Assembly: GCF_050436995.1 (NCBI RefSeq)
Contig: NC_134758.1
Span: 2,170,001 to 2,234,000 of the forward strand
Length of the DNA: 64,000 nucleotides
DNA from: Anticarsia gemmatalis
Lineage: Eukaryota > Arthropoda > Insecta > Lepidoptera > Erebidae
Direction of reading: 5' to 3'
In this document: piece after piece, positions 25,309-37,676 of the stretch
Numbering within the stretch: position 1 is the first letter of the stretch
Layout: the number at the start of each line of letters is the position of its first letter
Made by a program: the position numbers and the translations under genes
Notes under the pieces: model-generated
Seen by the model: the letters and a program-made list of their open reading frames with translations, nothing else
Told to the model about the DNA's origin: nothing
The model's database searches: none

Positions 25309-27538
25309 GGGTAAACCACCCAGTAGTCAGCCTTTTAGTGAAAATGTCAATTTGATTTAGCCATATTTTTAACATTTACTACTAGATGTAAAGTCATTAG
25401 TCATTGTATGAAAGGTAATTTATTAAACTTTAAGAAAAAAATAAAAAAATATCATATTTATAAGATTATTATGGAAAAAATCCACATTAAACAAAATATG
25501 GCACTTTTTACCAGTAGTCAGCCCCATTTCGCCAGTAGTCAGCCATGTCTTACCCAGTAGTCAGCCTCTTACTTACTCAATACAAATGTTCTATTTTAAA
25601 TATATTTTTATTGAAATCTCCAGGAAATAAAGCACATTTGCAATAATACCATGCAGTACAATTTATGCATCCATTAATTTTTAACCCCCGACGCAAAAAG
25701 AGGGGTGTTATAAGGTTCGACGTGTCTGTCTGTGTGTCTGTCTGTCTATGGCACCATAACTCCCGAAAGGATGCAGTGATTTCAATTTAGTTTTTTTTTA
25801 ATTAAAGGTGACATATGTGTGAGTGTTTTTAGACATGTTTGATGAAAATCGGTGGAGCCGTTTAAAAGTTGTAGTGGGTTAAAGTGGGGAGATTAACTGA
25901 ATGTCTGCAAATTTACTCGGACGGGGTCTCAAATGGCTTCGCATGCTGAGAAAGCTGGTGGTGGGAAAGTCAGAATGGCTTAACCTAACCACCAACCTAT
26001 AAAAAGTATGAAATAAAAAAATATATTGTGAAATCGGGGGTTTTCAAGATTTTAATTTATAGTTATTAGCACTTAGGTAATTGATTTCTAAATGTTTTCT
26101 AGTCAATCTTTCTTCACACGGTTCACAGCGATAAAAGTTTATTTTCTGTTCCTTTATTCCTTCTGTTTTTCAACTCTCCCCAATCTACATAAGATGCTCT
26201 CTTCTATAAAACTATTTTAGCTTTCTTGATGTGTTGAAACATAAGTCAATGGTAGGCTAGGAAATAGAAGGTAGATGATAGAAGTGACTGGTATCATTCC
26301 TTTCTTTTCTCATTTCCCAAAATTCCTTCGTGTTTCGGAAGGCATGGTAAATTGTAGGTCCCGGCGGGCATTCAAGGATCTCTGGCAATCGTTGCCATTA
26401 GTCAGAAGCTTGAAAATCTGATAACCAGTCTTATGGTAATCGTGGTATAGCCCAGGTAACTGGGTTGTGGAAGTCATATAGGCAGTTGCTCCATGTAAAA
26501 CACTGCTATTCAGCTGCATCCGGTGAAAATGGAAGCTGATTCCAGCATATCGTGACCAGTTTCTTAAGGCAGTCATTTGTTTTTGGGAGTGCACTTAGTC
26601 TAGCTTACAAAGCCCCGTATGGTACGGGGCATTTGTGCGACTATTAAACGATTTCGGACTTGTAGTGTCATAATAATGTGTGAAATGCCAAGTACTCGAC
26701 TCGTTTCCATGATTTTCATAACATTTCTGATCGCCACCATAGCACATGACAATTATTCCTCTTTATACAGATCTTTTGGTCTTTTTGATATGATACTATT
26801 GGAAAACAAGTAACTAAGTTTTGTGCCAACATAGCCGTCCACAAATTTGAACCTTAATGAAAGGACTTAAGACCCAATTTCATTTAGCAAAACTGACGGC
26901 CGACTATGGGATATGTAGGTCCAATGGTCGGCCTCATGAAATTCACTGACTTTATATGCGGCCGACTACTGGTAAAATACTATTTTTGTCTTAGAAGAGT
27001 TTAGCTCAACGCAATAGTTATGTTGAGAAGTATTCGCCCTGTTAATTTCAACCACATATATGAGAATTGCAAAAAAACCAGTAGTCAGCCACTCATGGCC
27101 GAGTACTGGATCAACCTCATATTTTGCAAACCCAATAGTCGGCCACGTTAATTTATAATACAAAAGACAAATAAAACGCCTGCAATGCATGATTTTATCG
27201 AAGATAAACTATTAAATACTAGCATAAAATATCAATTCGTTCCATATTGCATCAAATTCATTTAAAAACATGCCAAAAACTAAAACACGAATCCTTAACA
27301 AAAAAATAGCAATGGCGACGTTTTTGCCCATGTCTTTCATGGCAGTTCATAAGAATGAGTGTAACACGTCAACCTGCCATGCTATCGAATCGTAATTGTG
27401 CATATTAGTCAATAAGATTATACAGATTCGATTAATGATTATTTTATTGGTCTTTACTATTTTCTACACTAATTATATGGATATAAAGCCTGTAAAGGCT
27501 GACTACTGGTTGGGGGCTGACTACTGGGTGCTTTACCC
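25309..27538. mobile_element. Non-autonomous DNA transposon with internal CAGTAGTCAGCC array
   Basis: Terminal inverted repeats of 24 bp start GGGTAAACCACCCAG and match at 23 of 24 positions (25309-25332 versus 27515-27538). Both ends abut TA (25307-25308, 27539-27540), which fits a TA-target superfamily such as Tc1/mariner. The last 12 bases of each repeat are CAGTAGTCAGCC. That motif or a one- to two-base variant recurs about a dozen times: 25512, 25533, 25555, 27079 and 27133 forward, and 26898, 26960, 27497 and 27515 inverted. No transposase motif is seen; the 94-codon minus frame at 26310-26594 is not recognisable. Subterminal motif arrays of this kind bind transposase in several DNA-transposon families, so that role is inferred here. 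Superfamily is unassigned. Confidence 0.75.
25683..26042. mobile_element. 360-bp repeat nested inside the TIR element
   Basis: It is bounded by AACCCCCGA (25683) and its inverse TCGGGGGTT (26034-26042). It starts 'cgacgcaaaaagaggggtgt', has a CTGTCTGTSTGTC run and 'atcggtggagccgtttaaaag', and is non-coding. This is a familiar kind of lepidopteran dispersed repeat. Its position inside the 2.23 kb element implies it inserted later. Confidence 0.65.
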
Positions 27539-27540
27539 TA

Positions 27541-28738
27541 CTACTAATAATATTTTTGTGTGTAGTTAACAATAAAATGAGTGTTACGTACCTACCAAGT
27601 GTAAATTTGGAAAACATAGTTTTAAAATAATATTATAAAAAAATATGTTTGTCACCCCTGCCTCTGACTTTAGTCAGGTTGATGGCTATCATATGAACTC
27701 ATGAGTCTACTCTGTAGGTAGTCTTATATGATTGGGTGTGTAATGAGAACTTTCAATTAAACTAACATTTTAATTTTGATATTATTAAATTTAATAAACA
27801 TGGGTTCTTTTTTCAAAACAAAAAACCAACGCCAACTCAACCGCCGCGCTCGGCTCGCCGCCGCCTGTGAGGTCATTGAACTGCTCATTAAATAGTATCA
27901 ACTGTTTAGTAGAAGTTCATTGCTAGGTAGGTATGAACATGATATGGCATCTTGATCTTGAGGAAGTGTTCAAAAGGCAATAAACTTCTATTTAACATTT
28001 GCGCTTGACAGTATCTGAACCGGGCTTTAAGTTTTAGTTTAGGTGTCTTTTGCAAAAATATAAAACAGTTTACATGGTACAGAAAAAAAATTTTTGGGGT
28101 GTTTTTTCACTGGAGTTAGTACACATAGGAACAATGCAATATTTTCTAACCATTTTGTTTGTCCACTATAAGCAAAACAAATATTTTAAAGCGAAACCGC
28201 GAGAGCGCAACGAGCCTATGTAGGTATCGGCAAGTACTGACGAAATAGCAGTGTCGCGAGATGACGTCACACGTCCGTGCGGCCGCTTCGCCGGAGTTTG
28301 GCACGAAGGCCATACTTTGACGTTTAATATCTCGGTCATTTTTGAAGATACGAAAAAAATAAAAACAGATTTTTTATCCTTGAAGTACCTAGTTTTTAAA
28401 TATGCTCATAACAAAAATCATTGGTGTGACTCATTATACACTAGCACTTATCCCGAGAATCACTTTGTCTACGTTTATTAGTGAAAAACGCACTTTTATT
28501 TTATTTCGATTATTATTTATTACATAAACCTATTGCCCTCCAATTCACGGCTAGCCTATGTAAATACTAAGTAAAATCAGTCCAAAATGATTCCACTTAA
28601 ATTGCCCAATATACCTCTAGTTAACACATAAGAGGGTACTGAATACAACAAGAGGCTTCGAAAGACGCCATATGCTTTAAAAGGGGTATGTAAACGGAAC
28701 ACGTATAGAAAACTAAAAGCAGCGTTACCTCTTCTTGA
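27541..28738. other. No gene; CpG-rich repeat-like patch at 28190-28340
   Basis: 28190-28340 contains GAGATGACGTCACACG and GCGGCCGCTTCGCCGG, followed by 'aatatctcggtcatttttgaagatac', which partly mirrors 'taccgaagttacagcgttataaag' near 25017. The frames at 28251-28481 and 28577-28822 overlap this repeat or the adjoining SINE and are not genes. Confidence 0.35.
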
Positions 28739-28926
28739 TGGCCTCCGTGGCGCAGTGGTTAAAGTTACCAGTGCGTCGGGGGTTCGATTTCCACACGGAA
28801 CAAATATTTGTGCAATCCACAAATAGTTGTTTCGTGTCTAGTTGTACTTTGAACCCGTTGTTTGTATGTTTATAAAAGTCTCCGCGAGACAAGAGCAATT
28901 CTAAGCGAGGGAGTTGTCTTAGTTGT
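28739..28926 (+). mobile_element. tRNA-derived SINE (family A), full-length head
   Basis: A tRNA-like head carries an A box (TGGCGCAGTGG at 28748) and a B box (GGTTCGATTTCC at 28781, one base longer than consensus). These form an internal RNA polymerase III promoter. The body is 'aatccacaaatagttgtttcg' then 'gttgtttgtatg…cgagggagttgtctt'. It is not a tRNA gene because no acceptor stem or anticodon arm pairs up. The same body occurs at 32735, 54205 (minus) and 55249. Confidence 0.8.
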
Positions 28927-30296
28927 TTGCTAGTCTGTTAAAAACCCTTTCGGTTATTTAAATACACTTCCCAAAAGGTGTCAAACTAGTATATCTCAAG
29001 TAATGGCCGCACCACGGTAGTGAAGCATCGATAAACTGTCGAGAACAATAAAATCGATGCCGTGTCCGAACACCTTCACGATTAATCGATTATATCCGAT
29101 ACTCGATATGTTATGTCATGATTTCTGTAACTATTGTTAAAAAAATACATCGGTCTGTTACTATATTCAAAGCTTTTTACATTGATCTTCAACAATATTA
29201 AGAAATTTCGTCGCCCAGTTTATATTTACGAATTAATTTTCCATATGACGTGCAAAACTTTTTACAAAACGCTCCCAAGAAGATATTTTCAATTTTTTTA
29301 GAAAATACTTTTGGCCAGCGGTAGGACACTAACACCTTCTTTTATTCTTACCATATATTTTCCTCTCAAAAATATGATTGAATTTCAAGGAGCCCATGAT
29401 CGAATTAACTAGGCCTTCCATTTACACATTTTGACTCATTAAACAAAAACCAAAAGTATAGTATAAAAGTATATACAAAAGCAAGCAACACCGCGTTATT
29501 CCACAAGTATAGTCTATAAAACTTTTATATCCGACACATTGATTTCACGAGCGTCGGATCATGTCATCGGTAATAACCGTACGGTATGCTAATGCTCTAT
29601 GGTTTTACCTACACATTGTCTCTGACTAGCTTTATAAAAGGACCTTTAAGGATATTTGAAACGTCTTATGCTTTAAAATATTAGTCTTGCAGCATTAATT
29701 CTTCTGTTGTAGAGGACTTTACGAATAGGTTTATAGTGTGTTTATGAATAAGAGGGTAAGATATTAACCCTATTTAGGCGATTAAGTAAATAAGATATAC
29801 ATGAACTATTTATGGATGAATCGATCAAATGTATTTCTCGTCTGTTTTAACGGTATCCAAAACATTCGTTAAAAAAATGTATTTGTTTACATTTCCTTTA
29901 TCTGAAGATATTTATCTTTATCTTTCCTTTATTAGAAGAAACTATAACTCTGCAGGAACTCCATTAAAAACATCCTAGCATTACTTACGCAATCCAATCA
30001 TCTAAACATTTGTTAGAGCAGAGCATCCGAGTCCTCAAACAACTTTACTTCTTATATTTTTATTAGCATCAGTTGCAGTTTGCAATCGAAAACGTTTGAC
30101 ATCATTTATTAAGTTCAAGAAATAAACAATTGTCTTTTTTGCTTAGTGTTTGGGCATCCAAACCAATTACGAACTAATTGAATTAAACGCCACAACAAAA
30201 ACACCGGCAAACGGTTATCAATAAAAAAATACTTCATTAATCTAAGTTTAAAAGAAAAATACAAATGAGATACAGTGCACCCAGTGTTTTGACTTA
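28927..30296. other. No gene recognised
   Basis: AT-rich. 29724-29758 is a 35-nt string repeated at 55772-55806 with one difference. An inverted GCATCGAT / ATCGATGC pair lies near 29026-29060. Confidence 0.4.
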
Positions 30297-30557
30297 TCTA
30301 TACTTAATATTATAAAGCTGAAGAGTTTGTTTGTTTGTTTGTTTGTTTGTTTGAACGCGCTAATCTCAGGAACTACTGGTCCGATTTGAAAAATTCTTTC
30401 AGTGTTAGATAGCCTATTTATCGAGGAAGGCTATAGGCTATATAACATCACGCTACGGTCATTAGGAGCGGAGTAGCAACGAAAAATGTTACGAAAACGA
30501 GGAAAATTTTGACCCATTCTCTTCAGTGACGCAAGCGAAGTTGCGCGGGTCAGCTAG
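30297..30557 (+). mobile_element. Helitron-like element with (GTTT)n array and 3' hairpin
   Basis: It begins A|TCTATACTTAATATTATAAA and carries about seven GTTT units, then 'gaacgcgctaatctcagg' and 'ggctataggctatata'. The 3' hairpin is CGCAA (30530) – 6-nt loop – TTGCG (30541-30545), followed 8 nt later by CTAG|T. A 5' TC, a subterminal hairpin and 3' CTAG next to T are the hallmarks of Helitrons. It encodes no protein. Sister copies lie at 60955 and 62722. Confidence 0.82.
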
Positions 30558-32672
30558 TTATTAATACAATCGAGAATTAAAAGATCTTTTATGATATTCT
30601 TTAGTAGATACTTTATTATAATAATATCATAACAATTGAATAGTCTATTATTTCTTGCCGAAGAATACTTTAAAACAACTTGCCTATTTTTCTGCGATAT
30701 CAGAAATAAGTTTAGTACTATCATAGAAGTACTAACTGTATTCGTAATTAAGTAAAATGTTTTATTTTTTTATTTGATTGAGTAGAGACAACTTAAACAT
30801 AAGCAAAGTGTGATATTATGTTAGTAAAGATACTGATAGCGTCTTTAAAGCTTTGAAAATCGCTCCTTGTAGCTCTTCGTAGTTCACAGGTTGTTTGATA
30901 AATCATTATTTGTAAAATACTTTTATTATTTTTTAAATGTCCCTATTTTGACTACATACGTTTAGATACTACATTTTTGGTTACTATAGGACTGCACAAG
31001 TTCACTGCACTATAGTCCACTCTGTGATACTTATCGTTGTTCAATTAAGCTGCAATTTTGTTTCATTTTAATCCTAAAACATTACTTATGTCGAATTTAA
31101 GTGCATTCTTATGCAAATGTGATGATAAGGATGAATTTAAATGAACCGCGGGGAATTCATTCATGCAAAAAATACTTGTGAACCATCACTACATAAATAA
31201 TAATAAGCTGTTGATTATTTTAGATGTTGACTAATATATTCTTTAATTTATTACTAAATGAAGAGAATAGAGATTTTATAATTAATGTATCGTGTGGTTT
31301 AATTTTTAATTAAATCAGTTGATTGCAAAAACACGCCAAGTAGTTTTGAACAGTCGATTTATATTGCAAATGTTTTTTAATATTTAGTTCTTATAGATCC
31401 CATTCAGAGTTCTATTAAATTAAGTTATTTATATTCTGAATAAACCTTTACATCATTTGATAATTTAATAACTTCATCATTGTAATAAAAATCTAAATCC
31501 TAAAAACCATCAGCACACTGCCATCTATCGATACCAAACTAAAACTGTAACCAAAAATATCCACACAAAAAAAACAAATACGCTTCAGTCAATCACCCGC
31601 ATACTTTCTTTTCCCTATTATAAACTCCAACAAAAATGTGCCTATAAAAAAATAGGTTAGTACCACGTCTAGAATTAGTGGGATGTCTAGGATTATTTTA
31701 AAGGCGAAGACCCACTGGTCGCAATGATAGGCAATTATAGAAAACACTGGCAAGTATGGCCGCCACCTGTTACATTGTCACATGCTGCGACAACATGTGC
31801 TTGCTTCCGCCAATTGACAACTCTCCATTTTCAGACACGATACGTCATTTTCACACGTCAATTTTGACGTTCGATAAAACGATACGGCTTTTTTTTATAC
31901 TATATAGAAGAACTTTGATGACATCACTTTGTATCTTAAAACTAGTTCTAAAAGATATTATCGGATATAACTGTCAATTGTGTCACTTAACTACAAAGCA
32001 CCCAACTTTGTTGCTAATCAATAAGTCTGAATTACAAATCGATCTCAAATTTAGCAAAAAGTAGCCATCGGTTACGGACTTGGTAAATACACGTGCACTT
32101 TTTATCGCACGTACTCACATATCACACGTGTCTTCGCTAGCTGCCAGTTCTGTCACTCAAACGTTGTAGTAGACTGATTAACTCGCGGTTTAATGGTTGT
32201 ATTAGTTACAGTTAGTACAGCAATGTTTTTTTGTTATAAACTACGCATCGAATTGAATCCTAAATAGGTGTCAGATTTAACATTATACTTAGCAAAAGAA
32301 ACAAGGTACGTGCAGAAATATAAACTATAAGAAAAAAATGCGAATACTTAAACTCATTTAATTAAATCTAGTTTACGAAAAGCTATAAAGGTTTTTGTAC
32401 AAGGAAAACAGCAGCATATAAGTTATTCAAACGTTATTCTTCTTTAGATAGAATAAAGACGTCATTTCAAAATAACGTAGTACTAGTAAGTAATCAAGAG
32501 TACAATGGGAACGCGCGCAACAATTCTTTGACTAATCTTTTAATATAATGCTTTGCCACACGGGCAGTACTAATGTCGATTAATTATCTTTATTACATGT
32601 AATACCAACTTCCACACATCATTAGTATTTATTACCATGTTAATGTAAAAAATCTTGCAATTTTCAAAATAA
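30558..32672. other. No supported gene
   Basis: AT-rich. The 102-codon frame at 31756-32064 starts with a cysteine-rich stretch but shows no family motif, no splice sites and no coding-like composition, so it is left out as chance. Confidence 0.4.
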
Positions 32673-32720
32673 CTAGCGGTTGACCGCGAGTTTGTCCATC
32701 TGAAATTAAGTTTTCTCGTT
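32673..32720 (-). mobile_element. 3' end fragment of a Helitron-like element
   Basis: Read on the minus strand, 'ttaatttcagatggacaaactcgcggtcaacCGCTAG'-like sequence matches the 3' ends of the CTAG family; the rest is missing. Confidence 0.5.
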
Positions 32721-32734
32721 TTCACAGCATTGTT

Positions 32735-32885
32735 TATTGCTATTACTCTACTATTGCGTTGGGAAGTCGTGGGTTCGAGTCCCACATGGAACAAATATTT
32801 CTGCGATACACAAATAGTTGTTTCGGGTCTGGTTGTACTTTGAGTCAATTGGTTGTATGCTTGCAAAAGACCTCGCGACACTACT
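32735..32885 (+). mobile_element. tRNA-derived SINE (family A), 5'-truncated
   Basis: A perfect B box (GGTTCGAGTCC at 32772) is followed by 'acaaatagttgtttcgggtctggttgtac' in outline. The A box region is missing. Open frames on both strands here (32570-32881, 32759-32986) are repeat by-products. Confidence 0.75.
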
Positions 32886-35698
32886 TTCTAATGCAGAATT
32901 GCCTACTTAAAAAACTTAAGAAAGAACCAGTAGATCCTGAAAACAACGCATTCAAACAAACATACAAACAAACTCTTCAGCTTTAAATTCTTAGTATAGA
33001 TTTTAGCAAGTTTCTGAATGGACGTTACCCCGCGGTGTTCATGAATAACTGTGATTATTTATTATTAATTGTGGCGCAGATGCGTTATTAATACAACATG
33101 ACTCTGCACACTGTGCTAGTTACGAAGCGGTTTAATTTCGCACAAATATCTCTAAGTTTCTGGGTTTTAGAATTGTGTCATTCATTTCTCGTGTTCTCTG
33201 CTTTGGTCGTCGCTTCCGTTCTAGAAGTTCCACGAATAGCCCGCTTTTTTTATCAAACTTCACATTGTATTTAGAAACCTTAAGACAGGCACAATATGTT
33301 GAATACCAATTGCCGAAATTCCTTAGCATCCTTTTAATTTCGCAGTTATTTTCCATTTTAGATTGGCATGTTTTTATAATTATAATCATCAGTGTGATAT
33401 TACTAATCGCTTTTATATGTCAATTTATCAAGTCACATGTAATAATGAGCTTGCTTCTTACCATAGCGTCGATCTGGTATGGAAATTTCCTTAATAGAAA
33501 ATCATAGTAATAATTTCGCCAGATGCCGGCCACACCCAGGACTATTCAACAGTTAACCGCGGCTCGAACACAACGGAACAGCCCAATTTTTTGCCGCCAA
33601 AATTCTAACATGTCATTATCAATTAAAAAGCCATTCGTTTAGCTTCACGTCCAAACATTTGATCTATCGCCTATTATAAAATGCAAGACCAATGTTCTAG
33701 ATCGATATTAAGATAAAAAGTCTAGAAAAAAATAGGTATATGGCCGAGGGGCAAGCGAGCAAGCATTCTAAGTATCTATTTGATGCAGATCAAATTTGAA
33801 TTTTAATTAGCCGGTCAATGAAACACGTACGTGTATTTGATACTGATGTTAGATATACGTATCTATTAAGTTATGCATCCGTGTTGTACGCTTTGATCAT
33901 TCTTAAACTGTTGTACATATGCTAATCTTGATCTATAAATATAGTTCCCTGATTGAATGACAGAATGCGTACAGTTGAACCGCCGAACCCAAAGGAATTT
34001 TACACGTAGAAGTTACGTCATGGTTTCAGCAATCGACAACTTTTGACTGCATCGGCGACAAATGACGACTGTGATGGTCTTGATGCGTTTCATTGCACTA
34101 TTGAAATCGCTTGTTTTAGCGACAATATGAATATTTTTGCACCAGACTGATTAAAATTATGAACTTTTTTAGTACACACATAAAATCACGCCGCTTTCCC
34201 GTAGAGGTAGGCTATAGACCAAAGATTTTCCCTATTTTTTCTAGATATGATGATTAAAACATGCAGATCCAGCGGCAGTGTTCTTAAAGCCAACTGTATC
34301 ATGTGTAGCCAATCAGTTAAAGGTCTTCGCAAAGCTTGCTCTACTAAGACTATGAAGAAAAGAAAGACAGTGATTATTGCATATAATTTATTTTCTCTTT
34401 GTTTTATTACCACTCTTCGAATGTTCTAAATATCTAGGCTTAGAAGTCTGGTCTTAGTCTTATTTGTTACCTGTCAGTGCGTGTTCTATTCTTTTCATTG
34501 TACCTCTCACCTTTCTCTAGGCAATATTGTTATACAGTTTATACTTGAGATAGACATTATCTTACTTTAATATTGATATAGAAATATTGAACAGTAAGTA
34601 CAATGCTGTAAATATTGATATGATTGGTAACAAACTAGTTCATTGATAGAAAAAGCTCGCGTAGCAACTTATCGGCCAATATTTTATTCCCATTAGTTTA
34701 AGCACTACCGTTATTTATGGTTAGACTACAACTAATTCCACCGTTGCTTTCTAGAATGTGTGACGTCATAATTATATATGCTTTATGACTTGCTATGAAT
34801 TAATTTTGTATCATGGAGGCTTTAGGAACCTGTAATGCTGTATAACTTAGCCATTATCGGGTCCCACAAGTATGTGTAAACGCTGTGCAATTTTTCTGTA
34901 GCTTATTGATGGTTGAAAAAACAGGATTCTTGTAAACCGGGGCTCCAATTCAGCTTAAACCGCTGAAGTCTAAAAATTTTGTTAAAAAACTAGCACAGAT
35001 TATGAGGCCTTTTCCGTATACGTGTGCGAAAGTAAAGTTAGGTAAAGATCAGGCTCTCTTTCAAGGTACGAAAATGACCAAATTTACCAGATATTGAAGT
35101 ACTTGGTTCTTTTTCGTACTTCCAATGCACATTCTATTACCAAGAGGTGAGGTTTGTACTTCGTACCCTCGACCTCTCGGTAAGTTCGATACCATAATTA
35201 CTAGGCTGTTCCGTCGTTAAACTGTTTAAAACAAGTACATACAAAACATATAGCAACTAGTAAGTTTTCTATCATCACGGCTCAACTGTCACGGGGTTGA
35301 CAGAACGACATCTCATCAATTATCCCCCACTTCGCATCACGTGTGACAATTTTGACATATCGAAAACACACAAAAATGAACCTTATGTACTTGGTATAAG
35401 CATCACGCGAATGACTATTTTAATTTGAACATTTTTTACCTAGCTCGGTAGGCCAAAGAAGGCGTTGACCGCACTTTTTTGTGTATTTCTTAGAAATAAT
35501 TAATAGAACAGAGTATTGTTTACATTAATTATGGTAAAGCTAATTAAGATATACCAACATACTTGTATGACGTATGGAGTTCGGTAATTACTTGCCACAC
35601 GTAGATTTCGTGAACAAAAAATTGTTGGATCTTATGCCTTTTACGATTAAAATAACTACGATAATTTGGAATTACTGGTTATATTTTGCATCTTTTTT
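32886..35698. other. No supported gene
   Basis: The largest frames (33175-33507, 33132-33389 minus, 34186-34413 minus) overlap each other on opposite strands and have no motif. Nothing else is recognised. Confidence 0.4.
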
Positions 35699-35719
35699 GA
35701 CTTTTTCCCCGACCTAATA
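35699..35719. mobile_element. Orphan mariner terminal repeat
   Basis: GACTTTTTCCCCGACCTAA followed by TA is identical to the right end of the MITE at 1912-2090. No left end is visible nearby, so this is a relic of an older insertion. Confidence 0.7.
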
Positions 35720-37676
35720 TTTCTTACATGACGGAGTCAATCTCATACCGTCTTTCGTCCTTACAATGCGCACTGTAATGCAGCACCAAACAGCATTGTT
35801 ACTCAGAATATAACCATATAAAGAAGCATCTTATAATACCCGTATAATCTTCACATTTCCAAAAAGTTTATTAAAATACTTTTCACAAAAATATCTGCAG
35901 TTTTTCGACAAATTAACTTCGTTAAACAAAACCTGCCAGTTTAACTCAAAATCGTACAAGGAAATGTAAAATTAACAACATTCTCAAAATCGTCATATCC
36001 CGGATTTGTTTCTTTACGAGAGATACTAAGAAATGTGACACATAGCGGGCAAGTGAATGCATTGCATTCTTGCATTAATGCCCGCTGCCATTCAAACCTT
36101 TCACTTGAATTATTGATGGTTAATTACGTCGATAATAGTAAAGTTGTACTCAATTGTTCACGTATTTTATTTGTACTAATTAATTACATATTATAGTTCT
36201 TTACGCTATTAGGAAGTATGGGAAATGTGAAGGTTTTAGCGTAAATGCTGTTACTGGCTTCTGAACTTTACAAGTGTAAACTTTTAGGATTTGTTTTTTG
36301 GAGCGAATCTTATTTCTTGCTGACTCAATCATGGCAATTGCCATTTAACAGTTCAGTATTCTTATTCAGAAAGCATAATATGCAGTGTTGTATAAATAAA
36401 ACATTTTTAGCAGTATCAATATCAATATTAAAATATGTTGTAAAAACCAAAAGTATTTACATGGAAACTCGACTTTTACCAACCAAAATACGCAGAACAA
36501 GAGACTAATTTCCTCATTTTATAAGTTGCTTTACCTTTTATCTCGAGAACAATTAATGGGAAATACATTTAATTTTAAATACAGACAGACATACATGGTA
36601 TTCGTAGTGTAGAGTGAATTACGCCGGTGGGTCGGCGCGCGCGCATACCTATGCGTGCTTGCCATGGGAGCCGATGCCGCTAAGCTTTGTACAAGTACAT
36701 AATTTAATGTGTCATTTTACCCAGAAATTTGAATTAATGACTGTTCTGTTGGTGTTAATTGAATTTTTATTGAAATATTAATCACAAATCTTGAGAATGT
36801 TTTATGAACGTGGTGATGAAATTTTAATGTAGTTGCATAGTGTAATATTGTTCCCTATTATAATAGCGTAGCCTGGAGAGGCAGAGATTTTCAAAAGTGG
36901 ATGAGTGGTCATCCTCTTTTTTTAAATATGCATTAATTTACGCTCGTAGTTTTATATTCTACTGATATTTTAAACGTGAAAGTTTTTGTAGACAGATTTT
37001 TGTTACTACTTCAGGCAAACAAACCTACCTACTGATTAGATTTCGTTGAACTTTTTTCCTGTGACATCCAACTAAACAAACTTGCAAGCAAAAGCCTTTT
37101 GCCCATAAAGCAATCTAATCGCGGTAATTATCAAAGACCATTGCTGAACTGAATAACGAAATTTGCGAAAATCTGCCAAATATACACTACACAAATACTA
37201 TTACTACTGAGAATACTATTGCTACGACTGTCCATTCAACGCTACAAAAATCGATATTGTCACCCTATCAATAAGAGATTTATGTCACGCAATATCCAGA
37301 ATCGTTATAAAGAATTAATGTTTGCGTTTTTAAATCTCTTGAAATACTCCCCATAGATCATTCTTATGCGTGACGTTTGAAGCTTATAAAGTCATTCGGC
37401 ATTTTTAATGTACTTCTACCCCAATATTTTGAAGTCAATGGATTCGAAATGATAATCAATAGGTGCTTAGGCTAATCCTTTTAAATTGAACGACTACAGA
37501 GCTAAACGCTTAATAATAAATATGATAAATATTGAAGTTTATTGCTATTAAATCTATATTAGTCAGATTTTTTTTGAACTTCTAAGATTTTATTTCTAAT
37601 GGGCAATTATTGCCTATACCTGCTATAAAATATACTTGTTGTATGTAGTAAATATGTAGGTGCCCGAGTTTTCTAC
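35720..37676. other. No gene; one hairpin and one GC-rich patch
   Basis: AGCGGGCA at 36044 pairs with TGCCCGCT ending at 36086, with an inner AATGCA/TGCATT pairing, making an interrupted hairpin. A GC-rich patch with (GC)n lies at 36624-36665. The 87-codon frame at 36245-36508 has no motif. Confidence 0.4.

Noticed and set aside
25512..25566. CRISPR-like array from three evenly spaced CAGTAGTCAGCC copies
   Set aside because: The repeats are 12 bp, spacers about 10 bp, both orientations occur, and the context is eukaryotic and inside a TIR element.
26310..26594. 94-codon minus-strand frame inside the TIR element as a transposase fragment
   Set aside because: No DDE/D signature, zinc finger or other transposase motif could be seen and adjacent frames do not continue it.
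28739..28811. tRNA gene
   Set aside because: A and B boxes are present, but no cloverleaf can be formed and the same body sequence recurs in four copies, so it is a SINE head. The same holds for 62011-62075.
31756..32064. 102-codon frame with an early cysteine-rich stretch
   Set aside because: The cysteines follow no recognised spacing, there is no signal peptide or splice context, and the rest is low-information sequence.
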